Shown here piece by piece: positions 7,733 to 15,853 of a stretch of DNA of 45,958 nt. The position numbers and the translations under genes were made by a program. Within the stretch, counting starts at the first letter, position 1; the number at the start of each line of letters is the position of its first letter. The notes beneath the pieces are model-generated. The model had not been told where the DNA came from. It made no database searches and saw nothing but the letters and a program-made list of their open reading frames with translations. This DNA is from CAZYXZ01 sp964651395 (GTDB taxonomy: Bacteria > Actinomycetota > Actinomycetes > BP-191): contig CAZYXZ010000018.1 in the NCBI GenBank assembly GCA_964651395.1, positions 1-45,958 on the forward strand. The letters run 5' to 3'.

Positions 7733-8524
7733 GTGGTCGCCCACGACCTGCTGACGGCGTACGCCGCCGTGCCCGCAGCCGAAGCCGGACCCGCCATCAC
7801 GCTCTCCGGCGTCAGCAAGCACTTCGGGCGCGGCGCGGGCGTTCCCGCACTCGTGGGCATCGACCTCGAGGTGGCCCGGGGCGAGTTCCTCTGCGTCCTG
7901 GGCGCCTCGGGGTGCGGCAAGTCCACCCTGCTCAACCTGATGGCCGGGCTCGACCAGCCGACCGCCGGGACGGTCACGGTGAACGGTGGCAACCCGGGCC
8001 TGATGTTCCAAGAGCCGGCGCTGTTCCCCTGGCTGACCGCGGCGCAGAACGTGGAGCTGGCGCTGCGGCTGCGCGGCGTGGGCCGCAAGGAGCGCACCGA
8101 CCAGGCGCAGGAGCTGCTCAAGCTCGTGCACCTCGGCGGGCAGGGCGGCAAGCGCGTGCACGAGCTGTCCGGCGGCATGCGGCAGCGCGTCGCCCTGGCG
8201 CGCGCGCTCGCGCAGCGCAGCGCTGTCCTGCTCATGGACGAGCCCTTCGCCGCCCTCGACGCCATCACGCGCGACGTGCTGCACGAGGAGCTCAGCTCCC
8301 TGTGGCAGGCGGTCGGGCTCACCGTCGTCTTCGTGACCCACAACGTGCGTGAGGCGGTGCGCCTCGGCGACCGCGTGCTCCTGCTGTCCTCGCGGCCGGG
8401 CACGATCGTCGAGGAGTACGCCATCGACATCGAGCACCCGCGGCGCATCGAGGCCCCCGCCGTCGCGGCGAAGTCGATCGAGATCACCGACCGGCTGCGC
8501 GAGGAGATCGCCCGACATGCCTGA
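7733..8524 (+). CDS. ssuB: ABC transporter ATP-binding protein (SsuB/TauB type)
   Basis: 263 aa with GTG start one base after the ssuA stop. Walker A GASGCGKST (57-65), Q-loop MFQEP (91-95), signature LSGGM (145-149) and Walker B LLMDE (166-170) followed by PFAALD are intact, so it should be an active ATPase. Sequence style matches the nitrate/sulfonate/taurine importer subfamily. It powers uptake with the permease encoded next, whose ATG lies inside its last codons. Confidence 0.9.
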   Translation: MVAHDLLTAYAAVPAAEAGPAITLSGVSKHFGRGAGVPALVGIDLEVARGEFLCVLGASGCGKSTLLNLMAGLDQPTAGTVTVNGGNPGLMFQEPALFPWLTAAQNVELALRLRGVGRKERTDQAQELLKLVHLGGQGGKRVHELSGGMRQRVALARALAQRSAVLLMDEPFAALDAITRDVLHEELSSLWQAVGLTVVFVTHNVREAVRLGDRVLLLSSRPGTIVEEYAIDIEHPRRIEAPAVAAKSIEITDRLREEIARHA

Positions 8525-9374
8525 GCAGCCCGCGGACCTGGCCACCATCGACGCGGGGCTCGACGCCCTGGAGGAGACCGGCCGGGCCAAGAAGCCCGAC
8601 CCCGTGCTGCGCGTCGTCGCGCCCTTCCTGTTCCTGCTCTTCGTCGTCGCGGTCTGGCAGGTTCTGGTCTGGGTCGAGGTCAAGGAGACCTACGCGCTCC
8701 CCTCACCGGCGGACACCTGGCGCGAGTTCACCGGGCTCTGGACCGACGGCGCGATCACGGGGGCGATCCGGACCAGTGTCTGGCGCGGCGGCCTCGGCTT
8801 CGTCGCGGCCGTGTTCCTGGGCACCGGACTCGGCCTGCTGCTGGCCCGCGTGAAGATCGTGCGCTACGGCCTGGGCCCCTTCGTCTCCGCGCTGCAGATC
8901 CTGCCGTCGGTCGCGTGGGTGCCGGCCGGCATCATCTGGTTCGGCCTGTCCAACTCGGCCATCTACTTCGTCGTGCTGATGGGCGCGGTGCCCTCCATCG
9001 CCAACGGCCTGGTGGCCGGCATCGACCAGATTCCCCCGCTCTACCTGCGGGTCGGGCGCGTGCTCGGCGCGCGGGGCATCGCCGCGCAACGGCACGTCCT
9101 CATCCCGGCCGCGCTGCCCGGCTACGTCGCGGGGCTCAAGCAGGGCTGGGCGTTCTCCTGGCGGTCGCTGATGGCCGCCGAGATCATCACGTTGAGCCCG
9201 GCTCTCGGCTTCGGCCTCGGCCAGCTGCTCAACCAGGGCCGCGAGGTCACGAGCATGGCCCAGGTGATCGTGGCGATCGTGACCATCCTGTTCGTCGGCC
9301 TCGCCATCGAGCTGGCCGTCTTCGCGCCGGTCGAGCGGCGCGTGCTCGGTCGCCGTGGCCTCGCCCTCGGTTAG
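8517..9374 (+). CDS. ssuC: ABC transporter permease (SsuC/TauC type)
   Basis: 285 aa. After a short cytosolic N-terminus come about six membrane helices, beginning at VLRVVAPFLFLLFVVAVWQVLV. The C-terminal half has the binding-protein-dependent permease coupling region (VGRVLGARGIAAQRHVLIPA, then LPGYVAGLKQGW). The start ATG 8517 overlaps the ssuB stop by 8 nt, so the two are translationally coupled. It ends the sulfur island; the next gene starts 50 nt later with its own ribosome binding site. Confidence 0.9.
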   Translation: MPEQPADLATIDAGLDALEETGRAKKPDPVLRVVAPFLFLLFVVAVWQVLVWVEVKETYALPSPADTWREFTGLWTDGAITGAIRTSVWRGGLGFVAAVFLGTGLGLLLARVKIVRYGLGPFVSALQILPSVAWVPAGIIWFGLSNSAIYFVVLMGAVPSIANGLVAGIDQIPPLYLRVGRVLGARGIAAQRHVLIPAALPGYVAGLKQGWAFSWRSLMAAEIITLSPALGFGLGQLLNQGREVTSMAQVIVAIVTILFVGLAIELAVFAPVERRVLGRRGLALG

Positions 9375-9424
9375 CGCTCGGCAGTAAGTTACGAGCCAGT
9401 AGCCCCTTCGGTTGGGAGTGCGCA

Positions 9425-11218
9425 GTGCAGGAGTACACGACACCGGGGAACATCACGATCCCCGCCGACGCCAACCTGACCGATGCGCTGTGGGTGAACG
9501 AGAAGGAGAAGCCGAACGGCGTCGCCTTCCGGCGCCGTTCGGCCAACGGCTGGGACGACATCACGGCCGGGCAGTTCGCCGCCGAGGTGCGCGCCGTTGC
9601 GGCCGGCCTCGTCGCCTCCGGCGTGAAGCAGGGCGACCGGGTGGCTCTTATGTCCAAGACCCGTTACGAGTGGACCCTCTGCGACTACGCGATCTGGGCC
9701 GCAGGCGGCGTGACCGTCCCGATCTACGAGACCTCCAGCGCCGAGCAGGTCGAGTGGATCATCGGCGACTCCGGCGCCGTCGCCGCCATCGTCGAGAGCG
9801 ACCTGCACGAGAAGACGGTCGAGTCGGTCCGCGGGCAGCTGCCGGATCTGGTCAACGTCTGGCAGATCGACAACCTCGGCGTCGACGCCCTGAAGGGCGC
9901 CGGCAGCAAGGTGAAGCCGGCTGAGCTCGACAAGCGCCAGCAGGCGCTGAAGTCGGACACGCTCGCCACGATCATCTACACGTCCGGCACCACCGGCCGG
10001 CCCAAGGGCTGCGAGCTCACCCACGGCAACCTCATGTACGACGTCCAGGCGTCCACCGCGAACATGAAGGAGCTGTTCAACGAGGACGGCTCCACGCTGC
10101 TCTTCCTCCCGCTCGCGCACGTGTTCGCGAGGCTGATCCAGGTCGGTTGCGTGACCGAGCGCGCCGTGATGGGCCACACCGCCGACATCAAGAACCTGCT
10201 GCCCGACCTCGCGACGTTCCAGCCCACCTTCCTGCTGTCCGTGCCACGCGTGTTCGAGAAGGTCTACAACGCCTCGAAGCAGAAGGCGCACGCCGACGGC
10301 AAGGGCAAGCTGTTCGACCGCGCGGAGACGGTGGCCATCGCGTACAGCGAGGGTCTGGGCCGCGGCTCGGTCCCGATCCAGACGAAGCTCGAGCACGCGG
10401 TGTGGGACAAGCTGGTCTACAGCAAGCTGCGCGCGGCGATGGGCGGCCGGGTCCGGCACGCCGTCAGCGGCGGCGCCCCGCTCGGGGCGCGGCTCGGGCA
10501 CTTCTTCCGCGGCATCGGGGTCAACATCTTCGAGGGCTACGGCCTGACCGAGACGTCGGCCGGCTCGACCATCAACCTGCCCGGCGTACAGAAGATCGGC
10601 ACCGTGGGCCGCCCGCTGCCCGGCACGTCGGTCAAGATCGCCGAGGACGGCGAGATCCTGCTCAAGGGCGCGCACATCTTCCGCGGCTACTGGCACAACC
10701 CGAAGGCCACCAAGGAGGCGATCGAGGCCGAGGGCTGGTTCCACACCGGCGACATCGGCGAGATCGACGCCAACGGCTTCCTGAAGATCACCGGCCGCAA
10801 GAAGGAGCTCATCGTCACGGCCGGTGGCAAGAACGTCGCGCCGGCCGTCCTCGAGGACCGGCTGCGGGCGCACCCGCTGGTCAGCCAGTGCCTGGTGGTC
10901 GGCGACAACCAGCCGTTCATCGGCTGCCTCGTCACGATCGACCCCGAGGCGTTCCCCGCCTGGCGCGACGCGCACGGCAAGCCGGCCGGCGCGAGCGTGG
11001 CGGACCTGGTCGACGACGCCGACCTGCGCGGGGTCATCCAGGAGGCGATCAACGAGACCAACAAGGCGGTCTCGAAGGCCGAGGCGATCAAGAGCTTCCG
11101 GATCCTGCCGGTCGACTTCACCGAGGACGGCGGGCAGCTCACGCCCACGCTCAAGGTCAAGCGCAACGTCGTCATGAAGGACTTCGCCAAGGACATCGAC
11201 GCGATCTACACGAAGTGA
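9425..11218 (+). CDS. Long-chain fatty-acid-CoA ligase (AMP-forming)
   Basis: 597 aa, FadD15-like length and layout. ANL-superfamily motifs: the phosphate loop TSGTTGRPKG (186-195), the YGLTETSA motif, and GWFHTGDIGEID before the hinge Lys-containing GRKKE segment, with TPTLKVKRN near the C-terminus. It activates fatty acids through an acyl-adenylate to acyl-CoA. GTG 9425 is chosen because GGGAG sits 7-8 nt upstream and homology starts immediately after. The last codon overlaps the start of the SecD-head gene (GTGA), so the pair is probably one transcription unit. Confidence 0.9.
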   Translation: MQEYTTPGNITIPADANLTDALWVNEKEKPNGVAFRRRSANGWDDITAGQFAAEVRAVAAGLVASGVKQGDRVALMSKTRYEWTLCDYAIWAAGGVTVPIYETSSAEQVEWIIGDSGAVAAIVESDLHEKTVESVRGQLPDLVNVWQIDNLGVDALKGAGSKVKPAELDKRQQALKSDTLATIIYTSGTTGRPKGCELTHGNLMYDVQASTANMKELFNEDGSTLLFLPLAHVFARLIQVGCVTERAVMGHTADIKNLLPDLATFQPTFLLSVPRVFEKVYNASKQKAHADGKGKLFDRAETVAIAYSEGLGRGSVPIQTKLEHAVWDKLVYSKLRAAMGGRVRHAVSGGAPLGARLGHFFRGIGVNIFEGYGLTETSAGSTINLPGVQKIGTVGRPLPGTSVKIAEDGEILLKGAHIFRGYWHNPKATKEAIEAEGWFHTGDIGEIDANGFLKITGRKKELIVTAGGKNVAPAVLEDRLRAHPLVSQCLVVGDNQPFIGCLVTIDPEAFPAWRDAHGKPAGASVADLVDDADLRGVIQEAINETNKAVSKAEAIKSFRILPVDFTEDGGQLTPTLKVKRNVVMKDFAKDIDAIYTK

Positions 11219-11775
11219 GGCTGCGGCTCACCGTCGCGCTCCTGGCCGTGATCGCCCTCGTCGGTGTGACGATCTATGTCCTGAACAACGACGACGCGCC
11301 GCCGCCGGTCGCGACAATCTTCCCGCGGGTGGAGTTCCGCCCGCTCCTGGGACAGCCCGTACCCATCGGCCAGCAGGGCTGCAGCGCACGCTATGTGTCA
11401 CCAGAGGCGGAAGCCGTCCTGCCGGTCACACACGACGACACGACCATCTGCTACCGACTGGGCACATCCGAGCTGGTGCCGCGTGCCGCAAAGGCCGAGC
11501 CCACGGATCAGTCCACCGGCGGCAGCAGTCCGACCGAGTGGGGAATCAACGTCCAGCTGAGCAGCAACGACAGTCGGCTCTTCGCAGCACTGACCGAGCG
11601 CACGAGGGGCCAGATGCTGGCCATCGTCATCGTGGAAGGCTCGGTCGAGTCACCGCAGGCACGCGTCGCTTCGACGCCGGTCGTCAACGAACCGATCACC
11701 AGCGGTGAGCTGGTGATCAGCGGCAACTTCACGCAGCAGGAGGCCCGCAGGCTGGCCGCGGCCCTTACCCGCTGA
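11215..11775 (+). CDS. Membrane-anchored stand-alone SecD P1-head-like protein
   Basis: 186 aa. An N-terminal membrane helix (LTVALLAVIALVGVTIYVL) is followed by an extracytoplasmic domain. The last about 60 residues (MLAIVIVEGSVESPQARV, then EPITSGELVISGNFTQQEA and RRLAAAL) closely follow the P1-head subdomain of SecD, where a ligand strand, an isgg-type turn and ISGNFT-x3-A-x2-LA are conserved. The six-helix SecD membrane domain is absent. It therefore cannot be a translocase by itself; it may bind or chaperone exported proteins at the membrane. Start GTG 11215 overlaps the stop of the acyl-CoA ligase by 4 nt. Confidence 0.75.
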   Translation: MRLRLTVALLAVIALVGVTIYVLNNDDAPPPVATIFPRVEFRPLLGQPVPIGQQGCSARYVSPEAEAVLPVTHDDTTICYRLGTSELVPRAAKAEPTDQSTGGSSPTEWGINVQLSSNDSRLFAALTERTRGQMLAIVIVEGSVESPQARVASTPVVNEPITSGELVISGNFTQQEARRLAAALTR

Positions 11776-11794
11776 CCGGCCCAACCGCGCCACC

Positions 11795-11842
11795 CCGTTG
11801 AGATGAGCGTTTCAGCGGCCGCTGAAACGCTCATCTCAACGG
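11795..11842. terminator. 48-bp perfect palindrome (probable terminator)
   Basis: A 24-bp arm is followed immediately by its exact reverse complement with no spacer, centred on a GCGGCCGC (NotI) site between 11818 and 11819. The outer bases read CCGTTGAGATGAGCG. It begins 19 nt after the SecD-head gene stop. There is no U-tract, which is common for actinobacterial terminators. The flanking genes point the same way, so a bidirectional terminator is not required by layout. A binding site for a dimeric protein is an alternative. Confidence 0.7.
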
Positions 11843-11877
11843 TCCAGGACGCTCGAGGCGGCGGCACTGGCCTAGAA

Positions 11878-11950
11878 ATGAGGGATCACCCCTCATGCCT
11901 GGGGGGTGGTCCAGGCACGACATTCCTGGTGTAGGCCGGAACGCCCGGCC
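11878..11950 (+). promoter_or_regulatory. Three consecutive hairpins in the 5' leader of the serine hydrolase
   Basis: Hairpin 1: ATGAGGG 11878-11884 with CCCTCAT 11890-11896. Hairpin 2: TGCCTGG 11896-11902 with CCAGGCA 11911-11917. Hairpin 3: GGCCGG 11934-11939 with CCGGCC 11945-11950. All arms are perfect. The ribosome binding site AGGGAG (11959-11964) follows, 6 nt before the ATG. This could stabilise the mRNA or act as a structured regulatory leader; I do not recognise a known riboswitch. Confidence 0.45.
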
Positions 11951-11970
11951 CACACGCCAGGGAGCCTTCG

Positions 11971-13194
11971 ATGACCCGCCTCCGCAGCCTCGCCGCCACC
12001 GCACTCGCCACGGCCGCCCTCGTCACGGTCCTGCCGGCCACGGCCTTCGCCGGGCCGCCCGTGCAGAACCCGCCCGTGAACGTCGACGTGGCGCAGATGG
12101 CCAAGACGATCGAGAACCTGCTGGGCAGCAGCGGCGGCAACGTCGTCGGCTACGCGTACGCGATCGCCAAGAACGGCAAGTACGCCGCCGGCAAGGCGAT
12201 CGGGCAGGCGCGGACCACCGCGGACAGCAACCCCCGGTCGTTCGCCATGAACAGCAAGCTCGACGTCGCGAGCTCGACCAAGAACTTCATGGCCGCGGCC
12301 ACGCTCAAGCTGCTCGAGGCGAACAAGCTGACCCCCTCGACCGGCGTGCTCCCCTACCTGCCGGCCTCGTGGACGAAGGGCAACGGCTGGGCGAACGTAC
12401 GGTTCCAGGACCTGCTCGCGCACACCTCGGGGCTGGGCCAGATGGGCGCCGCGCTGAGCCCGCAGCAGCAGAACCAGTTCTGGACCACGGTCTACAGCGG
12501 CGTGCAGTGGGCAGTCGGCCGCACGATCACCGCGCCTGCCGGCTACGTCTACAGCAACATGAACTACGCCACGCTGCGCGTGATCCTGCCGCGACTCTGG
12601 GCGCTCGCCGAGCCCGCGCGCGGCGTACCGGCCGTGACCTCGACGAACTCCGGCACCTGGGCGCTGGCCTACCTCAACGAGAAGTTGCTCGTGCCGGCCG
12701 GCATCGGCAACGCCGCCTGCCAGCCGGCCAGCGCGGCGATCGCCCCCCTCGCCTACGACGTGTCGCAGGCGCCGGTGCAGGGCCAGCTGTTCCAGCTCAC
12801 CGGGGCCAGTGCCGAGGCGTGTGCCGGCCATCGCGGCCTGCACCTGTCCGTCATGGACCTGCTCCGCTTCGAGGTGCACCTGCGGCACGGGTCGATCGTC
12901 TCCGGCCAGGTGCGCTTCTGGATGGACACGCTGCGGCTGGGCTGGATGCCGGCGTCCAACACGGGCAACAACGCGGGGATGTACTTCCACGCCGGTGACC
13001 TGTTCGCCAACACGGCCAACTCCGGCAACACGAACCCGGGCAACCTCCCCCCGGGCGCGCCCAACCAGCAGAGCCACACCTGTGTGGCGAAGTTCCCGGG
13101 CGGCGTCGAAGCGACCCTCGTGATGAACAGCCAGGCGCAGAATGGGCGGCTCCCCTGCCCGACGCTCCTGACCGCCTTCCGCTCCGCGGATTAG
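11971..13194 (+). CDS. Secreted serine hydrolase, beta-lactamase/DD-peptidase fold
   Basis: 407 aa with a Sec signal peptide ending ATAFA (27). The penicillin-recognising fold is supported by the SxxK motif SSTK (101-104; nucleophile Ser101, general base Lys104), the YSN triad (194-196) and a later GHRGLHLSVMDLLRF block typical of class C beta-lactamase-like hydrolases. The third HxG/KTG motif is not clear. Likely roles are D-alanyl peptide or ester hydrolysis outside the cell; a true beta-lactamase is less likely. AGGGAG 6 nt before ATG 11971 supports the start. Stand-alone gene with a structured leader. Confidence 0.8.
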   Translation: MTRLRSLAATALATAALVTVLPATAFAGPPVQNPPVNVDVAQMAKTIENLLGSSGGNVVGYAYAIAKNGKYAAGKAIGQARTTADSNPRSFAMNSKLDVASSTKNFMAAATLKLLEANKLTPSTGVLPYLPASWTKGNGWANVRFQDLLAHTSGLGQMGAALSPQQQNQFWTTVYSGVQWAVGRTITAPAGYVYSNMNYATLRVILPRLWALAEPARGVPAVTSTNSGTWALAYLNEKLLVPAGIGNAACQPASAAIAPLAYDVSQAPVQGQLFQLTGASAEACAGHRGLHLSVMDLLRFEVHLRHGSIVSGQVRFWMDTLRLGWMPASNTGNNAGMYFHAGDLFANTANSGNTNPGNLPPGAPNQQSHTCVAKFPGGVEATLVMNSQAQNGRLPCPTLLTAFRSAD

Positions 13195-13210
13195 GTAAGG
13201 CGCGCCTGTC

Positions 13211-13237
13211 CGGTAGGGTTTACTTCTTCCCCTACCG
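13211..13237. terminator. 8-bp stem-loop between serine hydrolase and M23 peptidase
   Basis: CGGTAGGG (13211-13218) and CCCTACCG (13230-13237) form a perfect stem around an 11-nt pyrimidine-rich loop, 17 nt after the upstream stop and 14 nt before the next start. It may end the upstream transcript or sit in the leader of the M23 gene. Confidence 0.45.
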
Positions 13238-13251
13238 TCACAGGAGTGCAG

Positions 13252-14247
13252 GTGCGTCGCAGCTGGGTGCTGGTTGCCTGCTTGGCTGCCCTCCTCCTCC
13301 CCCTCGGGCCGGCACAGGCGCAAACCAGCTCAGACGTGCGGGCCGAGCTGAGCCAGGTGCTCGAGCGGCTCAACGCGGCCGAGACGCTCGAGGCGCAGGT
13401 CAGCGACCAGCTGGCCCGGGTACGCCGGGAGCTGGCCAAGTCGAACGCCCGCACGGCCGCCCTGCGCGGCCAGCTCCGCGGGCGGGTGCGCGCGGCGTAC
13501 ATGAGCGGCATCGGGGACAACACGCTGGTCGCGCTGCTGACCAGCTCGGACCCCGAGTCCGTGGCCGAACGGCTGGACCTGCTCGCCGTACTGGCCCGCA
13601 ACGAGGACCGCACCCTGGCCATGTCGGGCGTGGAGAGCCGGCGGCTGCGGGCCGCCGAGGCGCAGGTCCGCCAGCTCGAGGCGGAGGCCAGCCGCGCGCT
13701 CGCCGCAACCCGCCGCGAGGCCCGGCGGCTGGACGCGCTGATGGGCCGGCTGGCCGGCAGCGAGCGGGCGGCGCTGGCCCGCGCCGAAGCCGCCGCCGAA
13801 GCCGCCCGCCGAGCTCGCCTCGAGAACAGCTCGCGGGTCGCGCTCCGCGGCCGCTACGCCTGTCTGGTCGGCCCGGCCAACGCGTACTCCGACACCTGGG
13901 GGGCGTCCCGTTCGGGCGGCCGCCGCCACAAGGGCACCGACGTCTTCGCGCCGTACGGCTCCGGCGTGTACGCCGTGACCGACGGCGTCATCACCCGGAC
14001 CGGCAACGGCGGCCTCGGCGGCATCACGCTCTACCTGCGCGGCAACGACGGCGCCGAGTACTACTACGCCCACAACTCCCGCAACATCGCGCGGCGCGGC
14101 CAGCGGGTCGCCGCCGGCGAGCTGATCGCCCGCGTCGGGCAGAGCGGCAACGCCCGCGGCACCAGCCCGCACGTGCACTTCGAACGCCACCCCGGCGGCG
14201 GCCGCGCCGTGAACCCCTACCCCTTCGTCCGCCGCGTCTGCGGCTAG
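13252..14247 (+). CDS. M23 (LytM-type) peptidoglycan endopeptidase with coiled coil
   Basis: 331 aa. Signal peptide ends at AQAQ (24). Residues about 27-195 are a long Arg/Ala/Glu-rich coiled coil of the EnvC/PcsB kind. Residues 205-331 form the LytM domain with zinc ligands His226 and Asp230 (HKGTD) and the HVH motif (307-309). These are intact, so it should be an active glycine- or peptide-bridge endopeptidase, or an amidase activator if activity is lost. AGGAG (13242-13246) is 5 nt before GTG 13252, better than GTG 13246, which overlaps the ribosome binding site. Confidence 0.87.
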   Translation: MRRSWVLVACLAALLLPLGPAQAQTSSDVRAELSQVLERLNAAETLEAQVSDQLARVRRELAKSNARTAALRGQLRGRVRAAYMSGIGDNTLVALLTSSDPESVAERLDLLAVLARNEDRTLAMSGVESRRLRAAEAQVRQLEAEASRALAATRREARRLDALMGRLAGSERAALARAEAAAEAARRARLENSSRVALRGRYACLVGPANAYSDTWGASRSGGRRHKGTDVFAPYGSGVYAVTDGVITRTGNGGLGGITLYLRGNDGAEYYYAHNSRNIARRGQRVAAGELIARVGQSGNARGTSPHVHFERHPGGGRAVNPYPFVRRVCG

Positions 14248-14262
14248 CCCCCGCCCCATTTC

Positions 14263-14284
14263 GGGTGGTGGGTGGGGGTTCGGG
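14263..14284 (+). other. G-quadruplex-forming motif
   Basis: Four G-runs, GGG 14263-14265, GGG 14270-14272, GGGGG 14274-14278 and GGG 14282-14284, are separated by loops of 4, 1 and 3 nt. This meets the usual G4 rule on the coding strand. It lies between the M23 peptidase stop and the histidine kinase start and also faces a C-rich run just upstream, with which it could pair as a terminator-like hairpin. Confidence 0.5.
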
Positions 14285-14340
14285 ATAGTCCCTTTGAGTG
14301 ATCTTGGGTGGATTGCGTATCGGTGGTGACCGCCGCCGCC

Positions 14341-14346
14341 TAACGT
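14341..14346 (+). promoter_or_regulatory. -10 element for a probable leaderless histidine kinase transcript
   Basis: TAACGT (TANNNT) ends 7 nt before GTG 14354, and no Shine-Dalgarno sequence precedes the start. The geometry suits a leaderless transcript. Confidence 0.4.
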
Positions 14347-14353
14347 CCGGATC

Positions 14354-15853
14354 GTGGGACACGACTGGACGAAGGCGACCCGGCGCGCGCTGCCGGCGCT
14401 GCGCGCTGTCCTGCTCGTCCTCTGCGCCGGGCTCTCGGTCACCAGCAGCCGCGCCACCGTCGCCCTGCCCTGGCTGCTCGTGCTCGCCGGCGCGGCCACG
14501 GTGGCCGCCGTGCTGCCGACCCGCCCCCTGCTCGTGCGCGGCGCCCTCGTCGTGGAGGTCGTCGGCTCCGCACTCGCGGTCGCGTACACGGGAGGCGGCA
14601 ACAGCCCGCTTCTCCCCTACCTGCTGGCCCCGGCCTTCGCCGCCGGCCTGTTCTTCGGTCTGCGTGGCGCGATCCTCGCCTCGGGCTGGGCCGCCGCTGT
14701 GCTCGTCCCCGCGCTGCTGCTCGGTCCGGAGCGTGGCACGTCGCTGCAGACCGAGCTGACCGGCGCGGCCCAGTGGCCGGTGATCGCGCTGCTCCTGGGC
14801 CTGCTCGCCGCCTGGGTACGGACCCTGATCCAGCTGACCGAGCATGCCGCGGATGCCGCGTACGCCGAGGCCTACCGCCTCCTCTCCGACCTGCATGCGG
14901 TCGCCCGCGAGCTGCCCGAGACCCTCGACTCCTCGGCCGCGGGCGCCGCGTTGCTGGACGCGTGCCGCGAGCTGGTCGACTGCGTCAGCGGAACGGTGTA
15001 CGTGCACGAGGCCGATGACCTCACGGCACTGCACGCGTTCGGCGTGGCAGCCCGGCCGGGCCAGGTCGGCGTCGACCCGCGCATCGTCGAGCTGCCCGTG
15101 GTCCTCGAGGACGAGCGCCTCATCGGTGTCGTCGTCCTCGAGACCACTGGCGGCACCATCGACGCCGCGCTGCGCCGCGAGCTGGAGCAGGCTGTCAGCC
15201 GGCTAGCGTTGCGGCTGGACACGGCCCTGCTCTTCGACAGCCTCCGCCGTACCGCCACCCAGGAGGAGCGGCACCGCCTGGCCCGCGAGATCCACGACGG
15301 GATCGCGCAGGAGCTCGTGTACGTCGGGTACGAGCTCGACAACGTGGCCGGCGAGATCGACCGGGGACGGCCGACCGCCCTCGAGAGCGCCCGCGCCCTG
15401 CGCAAGGAGCTCACGCGCATCGTCAGCGAGCTGCGGCTGTCGATCTTCGACCTCAAGACGACGGTGCCCGCCGAGCAGGGCCTGGCCGGGGCTCTCGGCG
15501 ACTACATCCGCGCCGTCGCGGCGGCCACCGGCATCACCGTGCACCTGACGCTGTCCACCGGCGAGAGCCGCCTCCCTCGCGACACCGAGGTCGAGCTGCT
15601 GCGCATCGCCCAGGAGGCCATCGCCACCGCCCGCCGCCGGGCCGGCGCCCGCAACATCTGGGTGTCGCTCACCGTCGCGCCACCGCGCGCGGTGCTGCGC
15701 GTCGAGGACGACGGCGACAAGCCCCCCGGCGAGGGAGCGGTCGAGCTCGAGGTGCTCCTCGACCGCGCGAAGTACCTGCCCTCCGACGTCGCGGTCGTCC
15801 CGCGGCAGCCCACTGGCACGCTAGTAGAGGTGGTACTCCATGGCAGCGGCTGA
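14354..15853 (+). CDS. NarL-family membrane histidine kinase with degenerate ATP site
   Basis: 499 aa. Residues 1-160 hold about five or six membrane helices, 170-295 look like a GAF-type sensor, and 305-370 are a HisKA_3 dimerisation domain with an intact H-box EIHDG (phospho-acceptor His314). The catalytic domain is abnormal: the N-box, normally AQEALTNAxKHA, reads AQEAIATARRRA (419-430), so the Mg-binding Asn is missing, and after EDDGD (451-455) the glycine-rich lid is not recognisable. It may not bind or hydrolyse ATP normally and could work as a phosphatase or scaffold, or be phosphorylated by another kinase. The end overlaps the response regulator start by 14 nt. Confidence 0.85.
   Translation: MGHDWTKATRRALPALRAVLLVLCAGLSVTSSRATVALPWLLVLAGAATVAAVLPTRPLLVRGALVVEVVGSALAVAYTGGGNSPLLPYLLAPAFAAGLFFGLRGAILASGWAAAVLVPALLLGPERGTSLQTELTGAAQWPVIALLLGLLAAWVRTLIQLTEHAADAAYAEAYRLLSDLHAVARELPETLDSSAAGAALLDACRELVDCVSGTVYVHEADDLTALHAFGVAARPGQVGVDPRIVELPVVLEDERLIGVVVLETTGGTIDAALRRELEQAVSRLALRLDTALLFDSLRRTATQEERHRLAREIHDGIAQELVYVGYELDNVAGEIDRGRPTALESARALRKELTRIVSELRLSIFDLKTTVPAEQGLAGALGDYIRAVAAATGITVHLTLSTGESRLPRDTEVELLRIAQEAIATARRRAGARNIWVSLTVAPPRAVLRVEDDGDKPPGEGAVELEVLLDRAKYLPSDVAVVPRQPTGTLVEVVLHGSG

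Noticed and set aside
6328..8487. Long minus-strand frame over cysN, ssuA and ssuB
   Set aside because: Shadow frame rich in Arg, Ser and Ala with no domain; the three plus-strand genes explain the region.
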